A stretch of DNA of 64,000 nucleotides, taken from contig DAOROA010000014.1 in NCBI GenBank assembly GCA_035441325.1, forward strand, positions 17,956 to 81,955, read 5' to 3'. A model generated the notes under the pieces. The model saw nothing but the letters and a program-made list of their open reading frames with translations, was not told the origin of the DNA and made no database searches. The position numbers and the translations under genes are program-made. The stretch is from Competibacter_A sp002352125. Its GTDB lineage: Bacteria; Pseudomonadota; Gammaproteobacteria; Competibacterales; Competibacteraceae. Positions 53,402 through 61,823 of the stretch are shown piece by piece (within the stretch, counting starts at the first letter, position 1; the number at the start of each line of letters is the position of its first letter).

Positions 53402-54001
53402 TCAATCTTCCGGCCCAAAGCAAAGCGCGTAATCGCGACAGATCGCGCAGGAAGGAGCACGGCACAGGTAGATGCCTTCCTGCTCGCAAAGCTGTTTGTA
53501 GAGAAACTTCTTCCACTTCATGTCGCGGTCGTTTTTAGCCGCCAGCACCGGAAAATTCCGCGCCATCAGTTCGCTCAAATCCCGCCGCGACCACAAGCCT
53601 AGATCCTCCCAAAGATGATCGTTAGCCATGCAGCCGGTAGCGACGATCACGCTCATCCAACGCTCTGAAACATCCTGTCCTGCCCGGTGAAAGTCGAGCA
53701 ACTTGATCAGTTCTTCTTTTTCCTCCAGCAGCCTCGGATCCCAAGCGGGCGGTGGCCGGTCCGGCATGACCGGCAATGTGGCGCCCGGAAAATGCCGCCC
53801 TAGCAAGGCGACGAATTCGGGTGGCGTCAGCCCCAAGCCGGCAGGCAACGAACCGCCGCCACTGGCCTGGGTCGCCAACATCCGCGCCAAAGTGTCATCG
53901 TTGGGCAAACCCCGGCTGTAGCTCATCAGCAAACCGTGGATTTGCCGATGAGCATCGGCGCCGGGAGGCATCGGAGATTTCAAGCGCGGATTTGGCGACA
54001 T
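53402..54001 (-). CDS. nifQ: Nitrogen fixation protein NifQ
   Basis: 199 residues from ATG 54001. The C-terminal cysteine motif C-x4-C-x2-C-x5-C is in CRAPSCAICRDYALCFG. NifQ binds a Mo-Fe-S cluster and supplies molybdenum to NifEN. It is the last gene of the nifB unit and converges with the cyclase gene. Confidence 0.93.
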   Translation of the reverse strand: MSPNPRLKSPMPPGADAHRQIHGLLMSYSRGLPNDDTLARMLATQASGGGSLPAGLGLTPPEFVALLGRHFPGATLPVMPDRPPPAWDPRLLEEKEELIKLLDFHRAGQDVSERWMSVIVATGCMANDHLWEDLGLWSRRDLSELMARNFPVLAAKNDRDMKWKKFLYKQLCEQEGIYLCRAPSCAICRDYALCFGPED

Positions 54002-54027
54002 GGGCACGAGCCCGGTTAGTATCCTGT

Positions 54028-54378
54028 TTAGTATTCCACCAGAATATCCTCGTCGCGCACGATCATCTGGCAAGCCAGCCGCCAGGGTGGCGGAATGTCA
54101 TCTACCAGAATCTGGCTGATTTCCTCGTCGGTCAGCTTGCCGAGTTGCTTGAGCAGGTTTCTTTCCTTCTCGGTTGGCGGACCGCTCATCCGCTCTTTCT
54201 TTTTATCCAAGCTCGTCACCTTGACCAGACAAGTTCCGCATTCGCCATCTTGGCAATCGAAATTGATCGGAATCTTGTTGGCCTTGGCGACTTTCAGGAC
54301 CGTTTCGATATGGCTGCCGGCAGGGACGTAAACGGTTTTGGTTTTGTGTTCAGGATGCGAAAACGTAACTAATGGCAT
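54028..54378 (-). CDS. [2Fe-2S] ferredoxin of the Shethna II (FeSII) type
   Basis: 116 residues from ATG 54378, nine bases after GGGAG; an upstream in-frame GTG is too close to that site. The cluster ligands are in NFDCQDGECGTCLVKV and RLACQMIV. A middle helix-rich insert (TEKERNLLKQLGKLTDEEIS) and the ending VRDEDILVEY match the Azotobacter Shethna protein II, which locks nitrogenase into an oxygen-protected complex. It lies between another ferredoxin and nifQ. Confidence 0.85.
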   Translation of the reverse strand: MPLVTFSHPEHKTKTVYVPAGSHIETVLKVAKANKIPINFDCQDGECGTCLVKVTSLDKKKERMSGPPTEKERNLLKQLGKLTDEEISQILVDDIPPPWRLACQMIVRDEDILVEY

Positions 54379-54421
54379 GGACACGGTCTCCCAAGCGCGA
54401 AAAAATGAAACTTAAGGGCGG

Positions 54422-54706
54422 TCAAGCAGGACGCACGGTCACATCGCCCAACACTTGGGCTTGGCAGGCGAGTCGCGTATCCCGTCCGGCGAAGTGTTCC
54501 TTGAGGATTCGAGCTTCCAGCACCGAAGGTTGGCTCAGGTTTTCCATGCCCTCGACTACTTTCATCAGGCAGGTGCCGCAATCGCCTTCGCGGCAGCCGT
54601 ATACGATACCGGAACTGATTTTGTCAGAAATTTCAATTACCCGGGTGCCTGCCGGAACGGTGGCGGTGATGTTGACATCCGCAAAAGTAAGCTTCGCTCT
54701 AGCCAT
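54422..54706 (-). CDS. [2Fe-2S] plant-type ferredoxin
   Basis: 94 residues. The ligands are in YGCREGDCGTCLMKVVEG and RLACQAQVLG, the C-x4-C-x2-C...C pattern. It is a nif-linked electron carrier by context. It lies 15 bases after the 4Fe-4S ferredoxin and upstream of the Shethna-type protein; the two 2Fe-2S proteins are related but differ by the helical insert. Confidence 0.88.
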   Translation of the reverse strand: MARAKLTFADVNITATVPAGTRVIEISDKISSGIVYGCREGDCGTCLMKVVEGMENLSQPSVLEARILKEHFAGRDTRLACQAQVLGDVTVRPA

Positions 54707-54721
54707 GAGGGGTTCTTCAAG

Positions 54722-54988
54722 TCAAGGGGTGGATGGAAGGGTTAGGAATTCGGGTGACAAACCGGTCAGCGAACCGGGGGGATTCAAGGCTTGGCCGGTA
54801 CTATCGACGATGGCGCCTTCGACCGGGCAAATGCTGGCGCACTGCGGGTCGGCGTAATCGCCGGCACACTCGGTACAGCGAGCCGTATCGATCTCGAAGT
54901 GTGGCGTCGCGGCGCGGATGGCCTCGTGAGGACAGAGCGGCAAACAGGCCCAGCAGTTAGTGCAATTCGCGACGATGCGGAACGCCAT
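54722..54988 (-). CDS. fdxN: [4Fe-4S] ferredoxin next to nifB (FdxN type)
   Basis: 88 residues with two clusters: CTNCWACLPLC and CTECAGDYADPQCASICP, the second with the extended loop found in nif-linked ferredoxins. It is 12 bases after nifB, the standard place for FdxN, which donates electrons for NifB function. Confidence 0.88.
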   Translation of the reverse strand: MAFRIVANCTNCWACLPLCPHEAIRAATPHFEIDTARCTECAGDYADPQCASICPVEGAIVDSTGQALNPPGSLTGLSPEFLTLPSTP

Positions 54989-55000
54989 GACGATGCAGAC

Positions 55001-56437
55001 TCAGGCGGAAGAACGGACCAGGGCCGGTTCGGTTTCGAGCCGGCCGCCATCGCACCATTCGCGGTAAACCGCTAGCAGCGCATCGACGATCGGTTCCATG
55101 GCATGCTCGCTGTTGGGCTGGATGCCGGCATCCTCCAGGGGGCGCCAAGGCTCGAAGCCGATTCGGGCACAGAGCAGCACCGCGCAATCGCGCAGCGCTT
55201 CGATGGCGCTGGCAAGGACGGTCGTGGTGTCGCCGCAAGTGGTTGGACCGCTGCAATAATTGCTGTCGATACCGCGCCGCGCGACCAAACGCATGCCGGT
55301 GGGGGAGACATCGAAAATCAGGAATTCGCGAGCATGACCGAAATGCGCGTCGATGGTCTGTCCATCGTTGCTGCCCACCGCCATCCGCAAGGTTTCCGGT
55401 GCGATGATCGCAGGGCGCCGGGCCGGCAATGGGATGGGACTTTTCGCCTTGGCGAACTGGGTTTGCATCGCCAGACGACGTTCGATGGTGGCGCGCACCG
55501 CCGCCCGCTTCGCCAGCGCCGCCCGCCAATCCACTTGCATGGCCGCGACTTTTTCCAAGGTGAATTCCGCGCCGCGATCCTGGCCTAGCATCCCCACCGC
55601 ATCAGCCCGGCATTGCTGGCAATGGTTCATCATCCCGGTTTCGCCGCTCTCGCTGGCGCAGGCATCTTGCAGCGCGCGCACCTGCTCGGCGGTCGGTTCA
55701 ACCTGCCCGGCGAGGCCGTAATAGGTGCCGTGCTCGGGACGGGCGATCAGCGGCATGATGTTGTGCAAGAAGGCACCCTTGGCCTTGACGACCCGGTGGA
55801 CTTCGTGGAGGTGTTCGTCGTTGATTCCTGGAATCAGTACCGAGTTGACTTTGACCAGCACCCCGCGCTCGATCAGCATTTCCAGCCCCTTCTGTTGCTG
55901 GGCGATCAGCATTTCCGCTGCCTTGCGGCCTCGAATCCGGCGATGGTTCCAGAAAATCCAGGGATAGATCCGGGCGCCGATATCCGGGTCGATGCAATTG
56001 ATGGTGATGGTGACATGGCCGATGTGGTACTTGACCAGTTCTTCCACCTGTTCCGGTAACGCCAATCCGTTGGTGGACACGCACAGGGTCAGATCGGGCG
56101 CCTTTTCCGCCAGTTCGCGGAATGTTGCGAACAGCCGCTCGGGATTGGCCAGCGGATCGCCAGGGCCGGCCACGCCCACCACCGCCAGATGCGGAATCGC
56201 CGCGCCCACCGCCAAAGCCTTGTGCGCGGCCTGTTCGGGCGTCAGCAGTTCCGACACCACGCCGGGCCGGGATTCGTTGGAACAGTCGTATTTGCGGTTG
56301 CAATAGTGGCACTGGATGTTGCAAGCCGGCGCGACCGCCAGGTGCAGGCGGGCAAAATGGCGATGCGCCTGCTCGGAGTAACAGGGATGAAGCGCCGGAG
56401 AAGCACCGGCGGTCATCGGCTGGCTAGTCGGTTCCAT
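55001..56437 (-). CDS. nifB: FeMo-cofactor biosynthesis protein NifB
   Basis: 478 residues from ATG 56437 behind AGGGGAACG. The radical-SAM motif is CNIQCHYCNRKYDC, followed by VVGVAGPGDPLANPE and NHCQQCRADAVG. The C-terminal third is a NifX-like domain (SNDGQTIDAHFGHAREFLIF) fused as usual in proteobacteria. It makes NifB-co with carbide insertion from SAM. Upstream are a canonical sigma-54 element and two NifA-type sites. Confidence 0.97.
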   Translation of the reverse strand: MEPTSQPMTAGASPALHPCYSEQAHRHFARLHLAVAPACNIQCHYCNRKYDCSNESRPGVVSELLTPEQAAHKALAVGAAIPHLAVVGVAGPGDPLANPERLFATFRELAEKAPDLTLCVSTNGLALPEQVEELVKYHIGHVTITINCIDPDIGARIYPWIFWNHRRIRGRKAAEMLIAQQQKGLEMLIERGVLVKVNSVLIPGINDEHLHEVHRVVKAKGAFLHNIMPLIARPEHGTYYGLAGQVEPTAEQVRALQDACASESGETGMMNHCQQCRADAVGMLGQDRGAEFTLEKVAAMQVDWRAALAKRAAVRATIERRLAMQTQFAKAKSPIPLPARRPAIIAPETLRMAVGSNDGQTIDAHFGHAREFLIFDVSPTGMRLVARRGIDSNYCSGPTTCGDTTTVLASAIEALRDCAVLLCARIGFEPWRPLEDAGIQPNSEHAMEPIVDALLAVYREWCDGGRLETEPALVRSSA

Positions 56438-56517
56438 GTGCGTTCCCCTGCAAACGGGCAATCGGTCGAAGTGGATAGTCGTCCGCCGTAGCGGCTCGCG
56501 GCCGGCAAGAATCGCTT

Positions 56518-56533
56518 AGCAACCGGCGTGCCT
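56518..56533 (-). promoter_or_regulatory. Sigma-54 promoter of nifB
   Basis: Minus strand AGGCACGCCGGTTGCTA: GG-N10-GC with consensus GGCACG and TTGCT. This is the best sigma-54 match in the window. It gives a leader of about 70 bases. Confidence 0.85.
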
Positions 56534-56596
56534 GAACCGATGAGTCGAGCAACCTATTGTCGGAGATGGTTTTTTTATTGGGAACGCTGGGTGTGC

Positions 56597-56612
56597 TGTG
56601 GCATTTGTCACA
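56597..56612. promoter_or_regulatory. NifA activator sequence, promoter-proximal, nifB
   Basis: TGT-GGCATTTGTC-ACA, exact TGT-N10-ACA, about 65 bases upstream of the sigma-54 element. It also resembles a CRP site (TGTGG-N6-TCACA), so its factor is ambiguous. Confidence 0.6.
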
Positions 56613-56628
56613 GCGGGAGATGGGCTAT

Positions 56629-56644
56629 TGTCGGCAATGGCACA
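56629..56644. promoter_or_regulatory. NifA activator sequence, distal, nifB
   Basis: TGT-CGGCAATGGC-ACA, exact TGT-N10-ACA, about 97 bases upstream of the nifB sigma-54 element and 32 bases from the proximal site, about three helical turns. Confidence 0.65.
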
Positions 56645-56693
56645 AAATTCGGCTAACCCGCTTTCGGGGGCCGAGAGACGCAGGAGCGGGAAT

Positions 56694-57368
56694 CTAACGT
56701 ACGGCGGTCACAAGAGCGGCGGGCGCCGGTTCCGGGCCGATGTAACCGTCCGTGCCGAATTTTAGGCCCAACTCGCTGGCTAGAGCCGGCAGCAACGGCT
56801 CCAAATTCTTGCCGGGGCAGAGCGTTTTCCCCGGTAGAAAGTCGCTGTGACCCGCCAAATGGGTGAGCGGATGTTTTGTCATGAGATCCCGGATCAACCA
56901 TTTCAAGCGGGCCAACTGTTCGGGGATGGGTTCGCTCTCTTCGTAATTTCCCATCAACGCGATGCCCAGGGTGCCGGCATTATGGCCTTTTACGTGGGCG
57001 CCATGCACGGCAAGGCTCCGGCCTTCGTAGATGCGTCCCTGTCCGTCGATCACGAAATGGTAGCCAATATCCAGAAAATCTCGCCGGTGCATATGCACGT
57101 ATTGAATCGCGCGCGGGCCTTCGGAGAGCAACATGGCGGAATGGTGTACGACCACGGTGTTGAATACTTCGTGGCCGCCTTCGTTTTGGAGGGCCGGGTC
57201 CGGTTCTTCCGCGCCCCATTCCGAACGGGGGATGACAGCGGGCGGGCCAAGAGGAAAGACCTGGAGCCGATAACGGTAATAGAGGAAGGGTAGGGTGCCG
57301 ATAGCCGCCGCGCCCGCGATCCATTTGAGCAAGCCGCGACGAGAGAAGCGGTGGTGTCTTGTCGGCAT
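56694..57368 (-). CDS. Exported N-acetylmuramoyl-L-alanine amidase (amidase_2/PGRP fold)
   Basis: 224 residues. An N-terminal SRRGLLKWIAGAAAIGTLPF stretch is a Tat-like signal or anchor. The catalytic domain has TVVVHHSAML, GYHFVIDGQGRIYEGR, GHNAGTLGIALMGNYE and HLAGHSDFLPGKTLCPGKN, the zinc ligands and Lys/Cys region of peptidoglycan amidases and eukaryotic PGRPs. It should trim or remodel periplasmic peptidoglycan. It lies upstream of nifB on the same strand but before its promoter, so it is likely independent. Confidence 0.87.
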   Translation of the reverse strand: MPTRHHRFSRRGLLKWIAGAAAIGTLPFLYYRYRLQVFPLGPPAVIPRSEWGAEEPDPALQNEGGHEVFNTVVVHHSAMLLSEGPRAIQYVHMHRRDFLDIGYHFVIDGQGRIYEGRSLAVHGAHVKGHNAGTLGIALMGNYEESEPIPEQLARLKWLIRDLMTKHPLTHLAGHSDFLPGKTLCPGKNLEPLLPALASELGLKFGTDGYIGPEPAPAALVTAVR

Positions 57369-57425
57369 GGTATCGTTCGCTCGATGGTGTCTCGAATCCC
57401 TGTATGGATGCGGCGCGATTCCAGC

Positions 57426-57851
57426 CTATGCGGTGGTTGCGCGCCGCTTGGCGATGAATTCGACCAATTTCGTCCAATGTTCTTCCGTCGCATACGTCAT
57501 CAGGCGGCGGGTGAGTGGAAAGCGGGCCAAAAATCGTAGATATCGAGCCCGGTATCGTAAATTATGAACGATAGCGGAGTGCAACCACTGCGGGTCGAAT
57601 GTCGTCCAGACACCGGCGACACCGAGTAGATTCCACGATACGACGGGCGCCACCTCGACCAAGTAAATCGCGCGCAAAGTTGCGATGTCGAAGCCGGATT
57701 CAGCCATGACGTGCGCGATACGAGCTAAATCCTGCTCGGCGATTTCGGTATCCAGCCACAGTTCCGACAAAGCTGTCCAAACCGGCTCGCGTCGCCGTAG
57801 TTGCGATACGTCGCATATCGCCGGTTCGGCGAGCCGGATTTGCCGAGGCAT
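57426..57851 (-). CDS. Conserved hypothetical protein (resembles DUF7079)
   Basis: 141 residues from ATG 57851; a TTG 51 bases upstream (57902) is also possible. Features: RREPVWTALSELWLDTEI, ESGFDIATLRAIYLVEVAP, NLLGVAGVWTTFDPQWL. This pattern recalls the DUF7079 family, by memory only. No signal or membrane segment. Function unknown. It lies between the amidase and the epimerase genes. Confidence 0.6.
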   Translation of the reverse strand: MPRQIRLAEPAICDVSQLRRREPVWTALSELWLDTEIAEQDLARIAHVMAESGFDIATLRAIYLVEVAPVVSWNLLGVAGVWTTFDPQWLHSAIVHNLRYRARYLRFLARFPLTRRLMTYATEEHWTKLVEFIAKRRATTA

Positions 57852-57908
57852 TCTCGATCGAGGATTCAGTGGGCAGGGGGAGGTAACGGCTGGAAGCAGC
57901 AACGAAAT

Positions 57909-58916
<1,008 letters not shown>

Positions 58917-58941
58917 GGCGTCTCTCGTGCTTGGCTCTGCG

Positions 58942-60219
58942 CTACAGCCGACCGTCCACGGTGCCGGCTGGCAGAACGTATTTTACATCGAACAGCACCG
59001 AGTTCGGTTTGCCCAAGGCACGGATGCCCTCGGCGCCCAGTTCTCGAAATTGCCGGTGAGCGACCGCCAAAATGATGGCATCGTAGTGGCCCTGCTTCGG
59101 CTCCTGGACCGGTTCGATCCGGTATTCGTGCGCCGCTTCGCGAGCATCCACCCAAGGATCGTAAACGTCGACCCGGGCGTTGTAGTCGCGAAATTCCTGG
59201 ACGATATCGACCACCCGGGTGTTGCGCAGATCCGGACAGTTTTCCTTGAAGGTCAGACCCATCACCAGGATGTTGGCGTCTACCACTGGGATGCGTTTCT
59301 GGGTCATCAGTTTGACGACTCGCCGGGCCACGTAGGCGCCCATGCCGTCGTTGATGCGCCGACCGGCGAGAATCATTTCCGGGTGATAGCCGATTTCTTG
59401 CGCCTTGTAAGTCAAGTAGTAAGGGTCGACGCCGATGCAGTGGCCGCCGACCAACCCCGGCCGGAACGGCAGGAAATTCCACTTGGAGCCAGCGGCCAGC
59501 AGCACTTCCTCGGTGTCGATGCCCAGCCGCTCGAACAACAGTGCCAGTTCGTTGACCAACGCGATGTTGACGTCGCGCTGGGTGTTCTCGATCACCTTGG
59601 CCGCTTCTGCTACCCGGATGCTGGAAGCCTTGTGGGTGCCGGCGGTGATGATCCGTTGGTACAGGGCATCCACGAACTCGGCGACGGCAGGAGTGGAGCC
59701 GGAAGTGACCTTACGGATGGTCGTGACCCGATGCTCCTTGTCGCCGGGGTTAATGCGCTCCGGACTGTAACCGGCAAAAAAATCCACGTTAAAGCGTAAT
59801 CCGGACTCTCGCTCCAGAATCGGTACGCAAACCTCTTCGGTGGCGCCGGGATAAACCGTGGATTCGTAGATGGCCACGTCGCCCGGTTTGAGCAACCGGC
59901 CAACGGTGGTGCTAGCCCCGATTAGCGGACCGAAATCCGGACGCCTATAATCGTCCACTGGAGTGGGAACCGTGATGACGTACACGTTGCAGTCTGTCAG
60001 TTCTTCGGCACGGCTGGTGTAGTGTAACTGCTTGGCTTGTCGCAAATCTTCCGGCGCGACCTCCAGCGTACTGTCGATGCCATCGACAAGGCCGCAAACT
60101 CGGGTTTCGTTGATGTCGAAGCCAAGCGTCGGAAATTGTTTGCCGAATTCGACCGCCAGAGGGAGCCCCACGTAGCCGAGGCCGACGATGCCGATGCGAG
60201 TGGTGGCGAGATCAAGCAT
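58942..60219 (-). CDS. UDP-N-acetyl-hexosamine/UDP-hexose 6-dehydrogenase (TviB/WbpA type)
   Basis: 425 residues from ATG 60219, six bases after GGAG; an upstream ATG has no such site. RIGIVGLGYVGLPLAVEFG is the NAD fold; ESTVYPGATEEVC, GYSPERINPGDKEH, and VGGHCIGVDPYYLTYKAQE contain the catalytic Cys/Lys region. Closest by pattern to the Vi antigen protein TviB and to WbpA rather than UDP-glucose dehydrogenase. It acts with the epimerase in exopolysaccharide precursor synthesis. Confidence 0.88.
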   Translation of the reverse strand: MLDLATTRIGIVGLGYVGLPLAVEFGKQFPTLGFDINETRVCGLVDGIDSTLEVAPEDLRQAKQLHYTSRAEELTDCNVYVITVPTPVDDYRRPDFGPLIGASTTVGRLLKPGDVAIYESTVYPGATEEVCVPILERESGLRFNVDFFAGYSPERINPGDKEHRVTTIRKVTSGSTPAVAEFVDALYQRIITAGTHKASSIRVAEAAKVIENTQRDVNIALVNELALLFERLGIDTEEVLLAAGSKWNFLPFRPGLVGGHCIGVDPYYLTYKAQEIGYHPEMILAGRRINDGMGAYVARRVVKLMTQKRIPVVDANILVMGLTFKENCPDLRNTRVVDIVQEFRDYNARVDVYDPWVDAREAAHEYRIEPVQEPKQGHYDAIILAVAHRQFRELGAEGIRALGKPNSVLFDVKYVLPAGTVDGRL

Positions 60220-60410
60220 TAAATTCTCCATTTTACGGTGTTGCTGCAAACTTAGCCTAGTACAAAGGCCGGGGCTTTTCTGGTACATTATCTTTTCTTG
60301 ATATTGATAAATCGGGTTTAATGTTACCTCACTTAAAAATTAAATTTAGAAATAATGTCATATAAAAAAGACGAAAAACTCACGGTCATTGATTCCGAGC
60401 GTTCAATCCG
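60220..60410. promoter_or_regulatory. AT-rich divergent promoter region
   Basis: 191 bases between divergent polysaccharide genes, markedly AT-rich compared with the surrounding sequence. No clear operator palindrome was identified. Confidence 0.4.
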
Positions 60411-61805
60411 ATGATGCGCCTGTTCAGACACTACGTTTCTCGAGCGTTGGTGACCTTGCTGCTCGCCGAATTGCTCCTCTTTTTCTGGTCGATATATTTT
60501 GGCCGGGTGTTATACGTGGCTCTGGGTGGCAAAGATACGTTGCCGCCCTTTGGCGGAATAGTTCCGAGCGCATTGGTCTGCGTGGTGGTCATGTGCGCGA
60601 TCATGACGGCGATGGGGCTGTATGAGCGCAACTTCTGGAGCGGCAAGAGCGACATGTTGTTGCGGGTCGGGGTGAGCTTCATGCTCGGGTTATTCGTGAT
60701 GACGAACATCTATTATCTCTTTCCCGGCCTGTATTTGGGGCGCAGCGAGTTCGCTCTGGCGTTCGGCATCGCTTTCTTCGGGGTGTTGCTGTTGCGCTTC
60801 GGATTTTTCCACGTTTCCGACCAAGATCAGATCAAACGCCGAGTGCTGGTGTTGGGGGTAGGCCGACAAGCGGCCCGGCTCGAAGAATTACAGGACAAGA
60901 ACGTAGGTTTCCAGGTTCTAGGTTACGTTCAAGTCCACGAACACGAATATATGGGCATACCGGTTTCCCGAACGCTCCAGGTGACCAGCACGCTGAGCGA
61001 TTTGGCGGAAGATTTGCACATCGACGAGATCGTGATCGCGATGGATGATCGGCGCAAGGGTTTTCCACTCGACGAGGTGTTCGAGTGCAAGATGCAGGGG
61101 GCGATCATCAGCAATTTTCTGACGTTTTACGAACGGGAGACCGGAAAGATTCAGCTCGATGCCTTGCGACCGAGCAACATGATCTTTTCCGACGGGTTTC
61201 GGTTGGCGTTGCTCAAGCGAGCCGCGAAGCGGCTGTTCGATCTTGCCGCTTGTTCGTTGTTGTTGGTGGTCACATGGCCGGTTATGTTGTTTGCCGCATT
61301 GGCAGTCTGGCTCGAATCGGGCGGCCGCGGGCCGATTCTGTACCGGCAAGCCCGGGTCGGATTCAACGAGCGGGTGTTCGAAGTCGTCAAATTCCGCAGC
61401 ATGCGAGTCGATGCCGAGAAAGATGGCAAAGCGGTCTGGGCCGGCAAGAACGACTCGCGGATTACCCGGGTCGGTGCGGTACTGCGTGACACCCGCATCG
61501 ACGAATTGCCCCAACTGTTCAACGTACTGCGCGGCGACATGAGTTTCGTTGGCCCGCGGCCAGAACGGCCGCAGTTCGTGGCCGATCTGCGCAAAAATAT
61601 TCCGTTCTATTCGATGCGCCATATGGTCAAACCAGGCATTACTGGCTGGGCGCAAATCTGCTATCCCTACGGTGCGTCCGAAGAGGATGCGCGCGAGAAA
61701 TTGCAGTACGATCTGTACTACATCAAGAACTACAGCTTCTTTTTCGACACCATTATCCTGTTACAGACAGTGCACACTATTCTGTGGGGCAAGGGTGCAC
61801 ATTAG
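60411..61805 (+). CDS. XrtA/PEP-CTERM-system-type sugar transferase (polyprenyl glycosylphosphotransferase)
   Basis: 464 residues starting ATGATG. Four to five membrane helices lie in the first 130 residues, then a Rossmann-like domain (VLVLGVGRQAARLEEL), and a C-terminal bacterial sugar transferase domain: KRLFDLAACSLLLVV, KFRSMRVDAE, DTRIDELPQLFNVLRGDMSF, VGPRPERPQFV and KPGITGWAQI. This matches the group linked to exosortase XrtA loci. It would put the first sugar phosphate on undecaprenyl phosphate. It is divergent from the dehydrogenase across an AT-rich 191-base promoter region. Confidence 0.88.
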   Translation: MMRLFRHYVSRALVTLLLAELLLFFWSIYFGRVLYVALGGKDTLPPFGGIVPSALVCVVVMCAIMTAMGLYERNFWSGKSDMLLRVGVSFMLGLFVMTNIYYLFPGLYLGRSEFALAFGIAFFGVLLLRFGFFHVSDQDQIKRRVLVLGVGRQAARLEELQDKNVGFQVLGYVQVHEHEYMGIPVSRTLQVTSTLSDLAEDLHIDEIVIAMDDRRKGFPLDEVFECKMQGAIISNFLTFYERETGKIQLDALRPSNMIFSDGFRLALLKRAAKRLFDLAACSLLLVVTWPVMLFAALAVWLESGGRGPILYRQARVGFNERVFEVVKFRSMRVDAEKDGKAVWAGKNDSRITRVGAVLRDTRIDELPQLFNVLRGDMSFVGPRPERPQFVADLRKNIPFYSMRHMVKPGITGWAQICYPYGASEEDAREKLQYDLYYIKNYSFFFDTIILLQTVHTILWGKGAH

Positions 61806-61823
61806 GGACAGCGGCTTTCGGGA

